Positions 8,733 to 17,994 of a stretch of 64,000 nucleotides of DNA are shown piece by piece. Location of the stretch: assembly GCF_000092825.1 (NCBI RefSeq), contig NC_014168.1, positions 2,037,946 to 2,101,945 on the forward strand. The letters are read 5' to 3'. How positions within the stretch are numbered: the stretch's first letter is position 1; each line of letters begins with the position of its first letter. Below the pieces are notes generated by a model. The model was not told where the DNA came from and did not search any database. It saw only the letters and a list, made by a program, of their open reading frames with translations. The position numbers and the translations under genes were made by a program. This DNA comes from Segniliparus rotundus DSM 44985. GTDB lineage: Bacteria > Actinomycetota > Actinomycetes > Mycobacteriales > Mycobacteriaceae.

Positions 8733-10093
8733 CCGTTCCCAAAAATCTCGCAGAGACCGCCAAACGCCACGTCTGGGGCCATTTCGCCCGGCACGGCGAG
8801 GACATCGCCCCGCCCGTCATCACCCGAGGCCAAGGCGCGCGGATCTGGGACGACAACGGCAAAAGCTACCTCGACGGGCTCTCGGGCCTGTTCGCGGTCC
8901 AGGTGGGCCACGGCCGCGCCGAACTCGCCGAGGCAGCGGCTGCACAGACCCGCGAACTCGCCTACTTCCCCGTCTGGGGCTACATCACCCCGCCGGTCGC
9001 GGAACTCGCCGAACGGCTCGCGGGACACGCGCCCGCGGGCCTGGACCGGGTGTTCTTCACCGTGAGCGGCAGCGAAGCCGTGGAAAGCGCGTGGAAGCTC
9101 GCCAAGCAATATTTCAAACTGGTCGGCAAGCCCGCCAAGCACAAAGTGCTCTCCCGCTCGCTCGCCTACCACGGCACTTCGCAAGGCGCGTTGTCCATCA
9201 CCGGCCTGCCCGGCCTCAAAGTGCCGTTCGAGCCCCTCGTCCCCGGCGGCTTCCGCATACCGAACACGAACTTCTACCGCGCCCCGGAGCCGTACGCGTC
9301 GGACTACCAAGCCTTCGGCCTCTGGGCGGCAGACCGGATCGAAGAGGCGATCCTGTTCGAGGGGCCCGACTCTGTCGCCGCGGTTTTCTTGGAGCCGGTG
9401 CAGAACACCGGAGGCTGCTTCCCCCCGCCGCCCGGATACTTCCAGCGGGTGCGCGAGATCTGCGACCGCCACGACGTGCTCTTGGTTTCCGACGAGGTGA
9501 TCTGCGCCTTCGGCCGGATCGGGCCGATGTTCGCCTGTTCCGAGTACGGCTACGTCCCCGACATCATCACCTGCGCGAAAGGGCTCACCTCTGGTTATGC
9601 GCCCATCGGCGCGATGATCGCCAGCGAGAAGCTCTTCGAGCCGTTCTCCGACGGGACCACCCTGTTCCCGCACGGCTCCACCTACGGCGGGCATCCGGTC
9701 GCGGCAGCCGTCGCCCTGGCGAACCTGGACATTTTGGAGCGCGAAGGGTTGAACGCGCATGTGGCGGAGAACGCCCCGGCCTTCAAAGCGACCCTCGACC
9801 GCCTGCTCGATCTGCCGATCGTCGGCGATGTGCGCGGCGCGGGCTTTTTCTACGGCGTCGAGCTGGTCAAGGACAAGTCGACAAAAGAAACCTTCAGCGC
9901 GGAGGAGTCCGAGCGCGTGCTGCGCGGTTTTTTGTCCACCGCGCTCTTCGACGGCGGCTTGTACTGCCGAGCCGACGACCGGGCCGAGCCGGTGGTGCAA
10001 CTCGCGCCGCCGCTCATCTGCGGGCAGAGCGAATTCGACGAGATCGAGTCGATCCTTCGGGCGGCCCTCGCCGAGGCCTGGTCCAAGCTCTAA
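8717..10093 (+). CDS. Class III PLP aminotransferase, probable putrescine/omega-amine:pyruvate type
   Basis: 458 residues, fold-type I class III aminotransferase. Seen: the substrate-side HVWGHFARHG start, VSGSEAVESAWKLAKQYF, the PLP-ring Asp in LLVSDEVICAFGRIG, and Schiff-base Lys in DIITCAKGLTSGYAPIGA. Family members move the terminal amino group of amines or omega-amino acids to pyruvate or 2-oxoglutarate. Together with the aldehyde dehydrogenase it would carry out putrescine (or related diamine) catabolism; exact substrate inferred from context. AAGGA lies nine bases before ATG 8717, inside the end of the Lrp gene. Confidence 0.85.
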   Translation: MGETLTVPKNLAETAKRHVWGHFARHGEDIAPPVITRGQGARIWDDNGKSYLDGLSGLFAVQVGHGRAELAEAAAAQTRELAYFPVWGYITPPVAELAERLAGHAPAGLDRVFFTVSGSEAVESAWKLAKQYFKLVGKPAKHKVLSRSLAYHGTSQGALSITGLPGLKVPFEPLVPGGFRIPNTNFYRAPEPYASDYQAFGLWAADRIEEAILFEGPDSVAAVFLEPVQNTGGCFPPPPGYFQRVREICDRHDVLLVSDEVICAFGRIGPMFACSEYGYVPDIITCAKGLTSGYAPIGAMIASEKLFEPFSDGTTLFPHGSTYGGHPVAAAVALANLDILEREGLNAHVAENAPAFKATLDRLLDLPIVGDVRGAGFFYGVELVKDKSTKETFSAEESERVLRGFLSTALFDGGLYCRADDRAEPVVQLAPPLICGQSEFDEIESILRAALAEAWSKL

Positions 10094-10109
10094 ACGTTAT
10101 GGTGGACGG

Positions 10110-10979
10110 ATGCTCCGCTCAGCCCTCCGGAATGTCATCGCCATTGCGGCGGCCCTGACCGCCGCAATGGCCCCCGCCGACGCGGACCCCGCCAGCGGAG
10201 TGCTCCAACCCGCCGGATCGGCGCCGGCCCCCGAGGGCGCCGCGCCAGCATGGCTGGTCGCAGACCTGGACACAGGAGAGGTCCTCGCCTCTCGCGACGC
10301 CCATGGCCGCTACCGCCCGGCCAGCACCATCAAGACTCTGCTCGCGATCGTCGTCTTGGACGAGCTCGACACCGCCCAAAAAGTCACCGAGACCGACGCG
10401 GACGAGGTCGCGGATCGGGAGAGCGTCGTCAAATTCATCCGGCCTGGCGAGGTCCGCAGCGTGTACGAGCTGCTCGAAGCAACGCTCATGATCTCGTCGA
10501 ACGGCGCGGCGAACGCCCTCGCCCGGTCGCTTGGCGGGGTCGGAGCGGCGGTCGCGAAAATGAACGCCGAAGCCGCTCGGCTCGGCGCGCTCGACACTCA
10601 TGCCGCAACCCCGTCCGGTTTAGAAGCCCCGGGGGCCTCCACTTCGCCGAACGACCTTGCGCTTCTTTTCCAAGCCGCGCTGCGCCGGCCGGACTTCGCC
10701 GCAATCGTGGGCCAAGAATCCGCCGCGCTCCCCGGAGCCCAGCTCGTCAACAGGGACCCGCTGCTTGGCTCCTATCCGGGGATGCTGGGCGGGAAGACCG
10801 GTTTCACAGACGAGGCGCAGTACAACTTCGTCGGCGCTGCCGCCCGAAGCGGAAGACGGCTCGTCGTGGCGGTCATGCACAACCCCGGCTCCTACCCGGC
10901 GCGGCAAGCGGGCGCCCTGTTGGACTGGGGTTTCGAACTCGAACCAGGCCTGGGCGTCGGATCGCTGCGCTCGTCATAG
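10110..10979 (+). CDS. Secreted D-alanyl-D-alanine carboxypeptidase (peptidase S11)
   Basis: 289 residues. A signal peptide (about residues 1-26, MLRSALRNVIAIAAALTAAM) precedes a penicillin-binding S11 domain with all three active-site motifs: SxxK as ASTIK, SxN as MISSNGAAN, and KTG as GGKTGFTDEA. It trims the terminal D-Ala of peptidoglycan stem peptides outside the membrane and so limits 4-3 crosslinking. Length resembles the shorter mycobacterial DacB-type proteins, with no obvious C-terminal anchor. A -10 TATGGT (10098-10103) sits six bases before ATG 10110, only a few bases after the aminotransferase stop, so it probably has its own leaderless promoter. Confidence 0.88.
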   Translation: MLRSALRNVIAIAAALTAAMAPADADPASGVLQPAGSAPAPEGAAPAWLVADLDTGEVLASRDAHGRYRPASTIKTLLAIVVLDELDTAQKVTETDADEVADRESVVKFIRPGEVRSVYELLEATLMISSNGAANALARSLGGVGAAVAKMNAEAARLGALDTHAATPSGLEAPGASTSPNDLALLFQAALRRPDFAAIVGQESAALPGAQLVNRDPLLGSYPGMLGGKTGFTDEAQYNFVGAAARSGRRLVVAVMHNPGSYPARQAGALLDWGFELEPGLGVGSLRSS

Positions 10980-11010
10980 CGACCTGAGGGGTTGGGCGGG
11001 GATCGCCGCC

Positions 11011-11700
11011 TCAGACGCGGCGGCGGGTGATCGTGACCGATGTGTCGAATTTCTTCAGTTGCGCGAAATGCTCGGCTGGCACGCCGAAGAGCGTCCCGAG
11101 CACTTCTGGCGGGATCGCGCTGATCGCTGAGGCGATCCCGATGTCGTCTTTGCCCTCCTGCGTGCTCGCGTTGAAAACAATCAGGACTTTCAGCGGCTCG
11201 TCGTCGGAGTTCTCGAAGTAGTGGAAATCGCCTTGGGACGCGAACACGACGTCGCCGGGGCCCGCCTCGAACACCTCGTGGTGCCCTTCTGGTTCCAGGA
11301 TGGTCCATTTCGCTTTGCCAGAGACCACCACGTTGATCTCCCAGGCGCTCGGATGCCAGTGCGGTTCGCGGACGCCGCCCTTGTCCAAGGTCACCATGAC
11401 GACGCTGGCCTGTTGTCCGGCGAGGATCGGGAAGTTCCTCTCGCTGGCCTGGCGCAACTCCCCGCCATCGAAGCGGGTCGGCTCCAATGCGCCGAGGTGG
11501 AACAGGTGCGGCTGTTTCGTGTCGAGCTCAGCGGGGATGCGCGGGTCCCCGAACCGGGCAGGGTCCGTTTCGGGGACGCCGCCATGCGGCGGGGGCGGCT
11601 CCTGGTGCGCGCTGAGCGCGCGCTCCGCGCCAGCGCCGCCGAGCGCGGAGGCCCCAACAAGCCCCGCGCCGCCAAGGACTTGTCTTCGGTTCAAGGTCAT
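11011..11700 (-). CDS. Tat-exported cupin protein (oxalate-decarboxylase-like monocupin)
   Basis: 229 residues. The N-terminus MTLNRRQVLGGAGLVGASAL has the twin-Arg motif and hydrophobic run of a Tat signal. One cupin follows: motif 1 as PHWHPSAWEINVVVSGKAKW (metal ligands His, His, Glu) and motif 2 as PGDVVFASQGDFHYFEN (fourth His ligand). Similar proteins are annotated as oxalate decarboxylase/oxidase or storage-protein-like cupins; with a single cupin the activity is uncertain. ATG 11700 lies six bases after -10 TATCAT (11712-11707), a leaderless arrangement; the longer frame to 11847 lacks support. Convergent with the carboxypeptidase. Confidence 0.78.
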   Translation of the reverse strand: MTLNRRQVLGGAGLVGASALGGAGAERALSAHQEPPPPHGGVPETDPARFGDPRIPAELDTKQPHLFHLGALEPTRFDGGELRQASERNFPILAGQQASVVMVTLDKGGVREPHWHPSAWEINVVVSGKAKWTILEPEGHHEVFEAGPGDVVFASQGDFHYFENSDDEPLKVLIVFNASTQEGKDDIGIASAISAIPPEVLGTLFGVPAEHFAQLKKFDTSVTITRRRV

Positions 11701-11829
11701 GGGGCCATGATAGTGGAATCCGGGCCGCGATGCGCCCGCCGCTCTGCGGCGGCATATGCTCTGCCATGCGGTTTTCCTATCGCTGGGCGGGGCGGGCGGC
11801 GACACAGCCGTGCCACGCCCATCCCGTTG

Positions 11830-11863
11830 TTGAGCTTTAGCACTCAAGCATGTAGAGTGCTAG
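11830..11863 (+). promoter_or_regulatory. groES promoter with CIRCE operator
   Basis: CIRCE element TTAGCACTC-N9-GAGTGCTAG (11837-11863) differs from the consensus only in the last base. It overlays a sigma-A promoter: TTGAGC (11830-11835), 17 bases, TAGAGT (11853-11858). HrcA bound here would block RNA polymerase, so groES is heat-shock controlled through HrcA. Confidence 0.9.
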
Positions 11864-11955
11864 TGGCTTCGCAAAGCGTCCTGCACCCGCGACACAGGGC
11901 GCGTGAGCGAGCCGAGAACCACTCAGGATCAAAGTGAAATTGGAGGCTCACCGCG

Positions 11956-12252
11956 ATGAGCGTGAACATCAAGCCGCTTGAGGACAAGATCCTCGTCCAG
12001 GCGAATGAGGCCGAGACGAAGACCGCTTCTGGCCTGGTCATCCCGGACACCGCGAAGGAAAAGCCCCAGGAGGGCACCGTCGTCGCGGTCGGCGAAGGCC
12101 GGGTCACCGAGAAGGGCAACCGCATCCCTCTCGACGTCAAAGCCGGTGACACTGTCATCTACAGCAAGTACGGCGGCACCGAGATCAAGTACGACGGCAC
12201 GGAGTACTTGATCCTTTCGGCGCGCGACATTCTGGCTGTGGTCGAAAAGTGA
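11956..12252 (+). CDS. groES: Co-chaperonin GroES (Hsp10)
   Basis: 98 residues, the normal length. It forms the heptameric lid of the GroEL chamber. Seen: [20 protein letters not shown] at the N-terminus, the mobile loop with [20 protein letters not shown], and [20 protein letters not shown] at the C-terminus. TGGAGG lies upstream of ATG 11956. It is the first gene after the CIRCE-controlled promoter. A strong terminator separates it from groEL1, so much transcription may end here. Confidence 0.97.
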   Translation: MSVNIKPLEDKILVQANEAETKTASGLVIPDTAKEKPQEGTVVAVGEGRVTEKGNRIPLDVKAGDTVIYSKYGGTEIKYDGTEYLILSARDILAVVEK

Positions 12253-12257
12253 TTGCA

Positions 12258-12294
12258 AAGCTCGCCCGCCCAGACCATCTGGGCGGGCGAGCTT
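12258..12294 (+). terminator. Perfect 16-bp hairpin between groES and groEL1
   Basis: AAGCTCGCCCGCCCAG (12258-12273), a five-base loop ACCAT, and the exact complement (12279-12294), followed by TCATTTCTG and, further on, a TTTTTTC tract. It begins five bases after the groES stop. It would terminate or strongly attenuate read-through into groEL1, or protect the groES 3' end after processing. Confidence 0.85.
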
Positions 12295-12324
12295 TCATTT
12301 CTGCCCCTTTTTTCTTTTCCGTAG

Positions 12325-13959
<1,635 letters not shown>

Positions 13960-13976
13960 GTCGCAGCGAGAGCGAA

Positions 13977-14019
13977 GAAGGAGGGCGGCCGGAGTACTCC
14001 GGCCGCCCTCCTTCTTTTT
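13977..14019. terminator. Bidirectional terminator between groEL1 and whiB3
   Basis: A perfect 38-base palindrome (arms 13977-13995 and 13996-14014) followed by T5 on the plus strand, and preceded by A-rich DNA that gives a T-rich run on the minus strand. It lies 18 bases after the groEL1 stop and 22 bases after the convergent whiB3 stop, so it can serve both. Confidence 0.9.
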
Positions 14020-14040
14020 CTTTGCTCGCTCGCGCTTTTG

Positions 14041-14331
14041 CTAGCTCGCGAGCCTGCGTCGGCGCTTCTCCATGGCGACAATTCGCTCGGACTCGGACAG
14101 TCCGCCCCAAATGCCGTACGGCTCGCCGACGCGGATCGCATGCTCGCGGCATTGCATGACGACCGGGCATTGCCTGCAGAACTCTTTCGCCTTGTTCTCC
14201 CGCTGCCTGCGCGCGCGACCGCGCTCACCCTCAGGATGGAAGAAGATCGACGAGTCCATGCCGCGACAGACGCCCTTGATCTGCCAATCCCAAAGATCCG
14301 CGTTCGGACCAGGGAGGTGTGGAATCGACAT
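14041..14331 (-). CDS. whiB3: WhiB3-like redox-sensing Fe-S regulator
   Basis: 96 residues. WhiB proteins bind a 4Fe-4S cluster through four cysteines, here GVCRG, EFCRQC (two) and VMQC, and partner with the primary sigma factor through the GIWGG turn. The sequence LPGPNADLWDWQIKGVCRGM and FHPEGERGRARRQRENKAKE is the WhiB3 type, which in M. tuberculosis controls redox balance and polyketide lipids. ATG 14331 has GAGGAG ten bases upstream; the frame is open to 14508 but only this start fits WhiB3 length. The gene order groES-groEL1 / whiB3 / divergent hypothetical matches what I recall of Rv3418c-Rv3415c. Confidence 0.93.
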   Translation of the reverse strand: MSIPHLPGPNADLWDWQIKGVCRGMDSSIFFHPEGERGRARRQRENKAKEFCRQCPVVMQCREHAIRVGEPYGIWGGLSESERIVAMEKRRRRLAS

Positions 14332-14446
14332 CGTGATGGTGCTCCTCAATTTCTGATTCTTGTCAGCCTTACCTTTGACCAGAACACACGGAGCATCTTC
14401 GCCCTCCGAACGGAACCGGCCTTGACCACCTCGTTGTGTGGGAGCT

Positions 14447-14522
14447 ACGGTACGAGGCGACGGCAGCGCCGTCAAGACCTCGAAGAGTGGTCTTTCACAT
14501 AGTTTCACCCTGGTTCACCCTG
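14447..14522 (-). promoter_or_regulatory. whiB3 promoter with three upstream decamer repeats
   Basis: On the minus strand TTGACG (14475-14470), 17 bases, TACCGT (14452-14447), giving a leader of roughly 110 bases. Upstream of the -35 are three consecutive 10-base units read on the plus strand: TTTCACATAG (14493-14502), TTTCACCCTG (14503-14512), GTTCACCCTG (14513-14522). One unit per helical turn places identical bases on one DNA face, an arrangement expected for cooperative activator binding. Confidence 0.65.
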
Positions 14523-14552
14523 TTGATAGGAGAAAAACTCCTTGATAACAGG
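14519..14552. repeat. Imperfect inverted repeat in the whiB3 / hypothetical intergenic region
   Basis: CCTGTT ... GGAG-AAAAA-CTCC ... AACAGG, a 34-base dyad with mismatched interior, in unusually AT-rich DNA. The region 14332-14648 (317 bases) otherwise holds the whiB3 promoter and, near 14590-14595, a possible plus-strand -10 TAAACT for the next gene. Confidence 0.45.
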
Positions 14553-14648
14553 AAATTCTTCGAAAAAATTTCATTGGTTAAATCCCTAGTAAACTGCGCT
14601 CTTGCCGATGCCGCTTTTGGCGGTCAACCAGGCCTGCACCCGTTGCCG

Positions 14649-15368
14649 ATGGCAAAAACCCCGTATGAACGCTGGCTTCGCGCCGTGGCACTGGCAGGGC
14701 GGGGCTCTTACACCGAGGCTGCGGAAAACAGCAAACCGCTCCGCAAGAGGAACCACCCTGTCGAACTGCGATCCACAGCTCTGAGCCTGGACGCGTCCAT
14801 GCTCCGCCAACAAGGCGAGCACGCGCGAGCTTTGGAGCTCGACACGCACGCGCTCGCCCTTCTGCCACAGCAGAGCCGTTCGGAAAGCCCCGAGCTCGCG
14901 CTCGCCCGCTGCGACGCGGCGACGGGGATCGCGGCCGATCATCTCGGCCTGGGAAGTTTCCACACAGCCCAGACGGCCTTGGCGGACGTCGCAGCGCTCG
15001 TCGACCAAGCCGCCAGGGCAGCATTCGGCTGGCGGGCACAAATGCGCTGGCACTGGGTGACTGCCGAAACGGCGATGGCCACTGGCGACTTCGACGGCGC
15101 GCTCCGCTCAGCCCAGGAGAATCACGGCCTCGCGCGGCTCTGCCCGAGCCTGCGCCATCGGGTCAAGTCGCAGCTGGTGCTCGCCGCCGCGCACTTCCTC
15201 GCCCAAGGTGGAGGCGCAGCCCAGGTGCGCGCCAACGCGGTGTTCCACGACGCCCAGACCAGCGGGCTGACACCACTGGCCTGGGCGGCCGCGATGCTGC
15301 TGCACGCCATCGAGCCGGAAAAGGGCTGGGAGGCCATCGCCGCTGCATTGCGCGGCCAGTGGAGGTGA
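14649..15368 (+). CDS. Hypothetical helical-repeat protein next to whiB3
   Basis: 239 residues, no enzyme motif. Alanine-rich amphipathic helices with TPR-like spacing (YERWLRAVALAGRGSYTEAA; QQGEHARALELDTHALALLP; ALRSAQENHGLARLCP) suggest a helical-repeat scaffold or partner protein. Divergent from whiB3 in the position of mycobacterial Rv3415c, of similar type and size as I recall. The start is uncertain: ATG 14649 is the first Met in the conserved-looking part, without a clear Shine-Dalgarno; the frame continues to 14436. A possible -10 TAAACT (14590-14595) would give a leader of about 47 bases. Confidence 0.6.
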   Translation: MAKTPYERWLRAVALAGRGSYTEAAENSKPLRKRNHPVELRSTALSLDASMLRQQGEHARALELDTHALALLPQQSRSESPELALARCDAATGIAADHLGLGSFHTAQTALADVAALVDQAARAAFGWRAQMRWHWVTAETAMATGDFDGALRSAQENHGLARLCPSLRHRVKSQLVLAAAHFLAQGGGAAQVRANAVFHDAQTSGLTPLAWAAAMLLHAIEPEKGWEAIAAALRGQWR

Positions 15369-15374
15369 CTCGGG

Positions 15375-17087
15375 TTATCCCGACCGAGCCCATGTGCGCA
15401 GCAGTTCGATACGCTCCTTGAGCTGATGCGCGGAAGCCGCCGCGACTGCGGGCCCGCCGAGTTTCGCCCGCAGCTCTGTGTGCACGACGCCATGGGGTTT
15501 GCCCGTGCGGTGGTGGTACGCGGCGACGAGGGCGTTGAGCTCTCGACGCAGATCGGCGAGCGATTTCCCGTCGCCGCCCGCAAGCCGGGCCGGTTCCGGG
15601 GCCACAACGACCTGCGAACGCCGGGCAAGCTGCTCCTCTTGCCGCTTGCTCAACAGGGCGCGCATCTGTTCCGCGTCCAAGAGCCCCGGCAAGCCCAAGT
15701 AGTCCGCCTCCTCGTCCGAACCCGCGAACGTGGCCGTCCCGAACGAGTTCCCATCGTAAATCACTTGGTCCAACTCGGCTTGCGCGCCGAGCGCCTCGAA
15801 CGCCTCCGGCGGCAGGTCCGCGGTGGACTGCGTGCGGTTCGCTTCCGAGAGAAGCTCGTCCTCCCAGCCTTCCTCGTGCCGCTTGGGGGCGCCCAGCACA
15901 TGGTCGCGCTGGGCTTCCAATTCGCTCGCAAGGCCTAAAAGCACCGGCACAGAAGGGAGGAAGACGCTTGCCGTCTCCCCAGGCCGGCGGGCTCGGACGA
16001 AACGGCCCACGGCCTGCGCGAAATAGAGCGGCGTCGCCGAGCTTGTCGCGTACACGCCGACGCACAGGCGTGGGACGTCCACGCCTTCCGACACCATCCG
16101 AACCGCCACCAGCCACTTCGACGTGCCCTTGGAGAACTCGGCGATCTTCGCGGAGGCGCTCGGATCGTCGGAGACGACCACTGTCGGCGCCTCTCCGGTG
16201 ATCTCACGCAGCCGCACCGCGTATGCGCGCGCTTTGTCCTGGTCGGTCGCGATCACAAGCCCGCCCGCGTCCGGCATGCCGGACGCGCGTTTGTGCTCAA
16301 GGCGCCGATGCGCGGCGGCGAAGACCGCGGGGATCCAGTCGCCGTGCGGGTCCAAGGCAGTGCGCCAGGCGCGGGCAGTGTGCTCCCTGGTGAGGGGGTC
16401 GCCCAGGCGGGCGGCGTACTCGTCGCCAGCGTTCGAGCGCCAACGCGCCTCGCCGGAGTACGCGAGGAACACGACAGGGCGGACCACCCCGTCGGCCAAT
16501 GCCTGCGCATAACCGTAGTGGTGGTCGGAGCGGCTCATGAGCGATCCGTCTCCGACCGGCTCATATCGGACAAAAGGAATGGGATTGTCGTCGCTGCGGA
16601 ACGGGGTTCCCGTCAATGCCACCCGGCGCTCGGCCCCCTCGAACGCCTCGCGCGTGGCTTCGCCCCATGATTTCGCATCGCCAGCGTGGTGGACCTCGTC
16701 GAGCAGCACCAGTGTGCGCCGGCGTTCGGTGCGCACCCTGTGGCGCGCGGGATGCGCTGCCACCTGCGCGTAGGTCACCACAACACCGTGGTTGTCGCTG
16801 GAAGTCGCGCCGACCGCGTTCGAGAAGCGCGAGTCGAGCAGCAGCCCGGCCGCCTCGGCGGAGGCAGCCCACTGATGTTTGAGGTGCTCTGTCGGAGTCA
16901 CCACAGTGACCTGGTCCACCGTCCGGTCGGCGAGAAGTTCGGCGGCGATTCGCAGGCCGAACGTCGTTTTCCCCGAGCCGGGGGTCGCCACCGCGAGGAA
17001 ATCCGTCGGGGCCGAGCTCAGGTACTTCGCCAGCGCACGCCGCTGCCATGCGCGCAACGGCCTCGTTTGGGCGCTCGCCTGAGTCAA
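15375..17087 (-). CDS. Superfamily II DEAD/DEAH-type helicase
   Basis: 570 residues. N-terminal RecA-like domain with the Q-like LRAWQRRAL, Walker A ATPGSGKTTFGLR, Walker B LLDEVHHAG (DEVH) and motif III VALTGTPFRSDD; C-terminal domain with VRMVSEGVDVPRLCVGVYAT and motif VI QAVGRFVRARRPGE. It resembles the XPB/RadD/type III-R group of DNA helicases; substrate unknown. A C-terminal region after residue 430 may bind nucleic acid or partner. I start at TTG 17087, eight bases after AGGAGA; upstream TTCTGA-17-TATCAT can serve as promoter. The frame remains open to 17258, but the extra residues look non-coding. Confidence 0.85.
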   Translation of the reverse strand: MTQASAQTRPLRAWQRRALAKYLSSAPTDFLAVATPGSGKTTFGLRIAAELLADRTVDQVTVVTPTEHLKHQWAASAEAAGLLLDSRFSNAVGATSSDNHGVVVTYAQVAAHPARHRVRTERRRTLVLLDEVHHAGDAKSWGEATREAFEGAERRVALTGTPFRSDDNPIPFVRYEPVGDGSLMSRSDHHYGYAQALADGVVRPVVFLAYSGEARWRSNAGDEYAARLGDPLTREHTARAWRTALDPHGDWIPAVFAAAHRRLEHKRASGMPDAGGLVIATDQDKARAYAVRLREITGEAPTVVVSDDPSASAKIAEFSKGTSKWLVAVRMVSEGVDVPRLCVGVYATSSATPLYFAQAVGRFVRARRPGETASVFLPSVPVLLGLASELEAQRDHVLGAPKRHEEGWEDELLSEANRTQSTADLPPEAFEALGAQAELDQVIYDGNSFGTATFAGSDEEADYLGLPGLLDAEQMRALLSKRQEEQLARRSQVVVAPEPARLAGGDGKSLADLRRELNALVAAYHHRTGKPHGVVHTELRAKLGGPAVAAASAHQLKERIELLRTWARSG

Positions 17088-17256
17088 CCTGTTCGTCTCC
17101 TGTGCCTGTTCCCGTCTGCCTTGCCCATGATACGGCGGCGGGCCCGCTGTCAGAAATCCGAAATTTTTCTTTTGCGCTAGTTCACATTTCTTGTAGTATT
17201 GATACACACCACTCAGTGACACACACCATAATTTTGAGAAGAAAGAGATTTGCAGC

Positions 17257-17532
17257 ATGGCATCGATACTGTCGAAAGCACCGGGCGCCGCATTGATCGC
17301 CGCAGTGGCCGCGGTCGCCTTCTTCGCCCCGACGGCCGCCGCCGACGAGGACGCCCCCTCCGGGCCGACGCAGTGGAACCGCCTTTCCGACGGCTCGCCC
17401 TATCCAAGCGATGGATGGCGCAGCTGCGCCGAAGCCGCCGCCAACGGCGTGATCTACGTCAAGCGCGGCCAACCGGGCTACAATCCGGCGCTCGACCCCG
17501 CGGGCAGCGGCTTCGAATGCATCGACGGCTGA
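17257..17532 (+). CDS. Secreted small protein with Excalibur-like domain (copy 1)
   Basis: 91 residues. Signal peptide (about residues 1-30, ending FFAPTAAADE) then a single Excalibur-like module: GWRSCAEAAANGVIYVKRGQ then GYNPALDPAGSGFECIDG. Canonical Excalibur has DxDxDGxxCE; here the loop is DPAGSGFEC, keeping only the first Asp and placing Glu before Cys. The two cysteines should form the domain disulfide. A promoter TTTGCG-17-TAGTAT lies upstream (near 17173-17201), and AAGAAAGAG precedes the ATG. A paralogue follows 143 bases downstream. Function unknown; cell-surface location likely. Confidence 0.75.
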   Translation: MASILSKAPGAALIAAVAAVAFFAPTAAADEDAPSGPTQWNRLSDGSPYPSDGWRSCAEAAANGVIYVKRGQPGYNPALDPAGSGFECIDG

Positions 17533-17675
17533 CCGGCGCCGCAACGGAAATCACCACCGCGCGACACGGGAGATCCACACCCTTCGTAATATTTGATTTA
17601 CATCACATCTTTTGATAACATGATGTATACAACACACAGCGCGGCGCAGGCCGACGACAGATTGAGGTAGATGGC

Positions 17676-17987
17676 ATGAGGAAAACGGCATGGGTGGCAT
17701 ATTTGCTCGGTGTCGCAGGCGCGCTCTGCATCCCCACGGCCTCACTGGCTTCGGCGGACGACAGCGACCCGCAGCCTTCCGCTGAAGCCGCTTCGGGACA
17801 AACACAAAAGTCCCCTGCCGTCGGCGGGACCGTGTGGGTGAGGGGGCCGTTCGGAGACCTCCTGCCCCTCAACGGGTGGCGCAACTGCAACGAGGCGAAA
17901 ATGGCTGGCCACTTCCCGGTCACGCGCGGAGAACTAGGGTACAACCCGGAGCTCGACCCCGAGAACACCGGCCTGGAATGCACCTAA
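17676..17987 (+). CDS. Secreted small protein with Excalibur-like domain (copy 2)
   Basis: 103 residues, paralogue of the previous gene. Signal peptide ending near SLASADD, a polar linker, then GWRNCNEAKMAGHFPVTRGE and GYNPELDPENTGLECT. The loop reads DPENTGLEC, again missing two calcium-ligand Asp positions and again with Glu directly before the last Cys. GAGGTAG precedes ATG 17676. The AT-rich gap 17533-17675 holds a promoter-like TTTGAT-18-TAACAT (about 17591-17620), so the copies can be controlled separately. Confidence 0.72.
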   Translation: MRKTAWVAYLLGVAGALCIPTASLASADDSDPQPSAEAASGQTQKSPAVGGTVWVRGPFGDLLPLNGWRNCNEAKMAGHFPVTRGELGYNPELDPENTGLECT

Positions 17988-17994
17988 TGCGCTG

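Noticed and set aside
14602-14784. 60-codon ORF starting near a TAAACT box before the Rv3415c-like gene
   Set aside because: It overlaps the larger ORF, its TTG or ATG starts are poor, and composition is not protein-like. Kept only as a promoter hint.
17533-17675. Small ORF MMYTTHSAAQADDRLR in the gap between the Excalibur genes
   Set aside because: No ribosome site and no clear promoter placement for leaderless use; probably chance.
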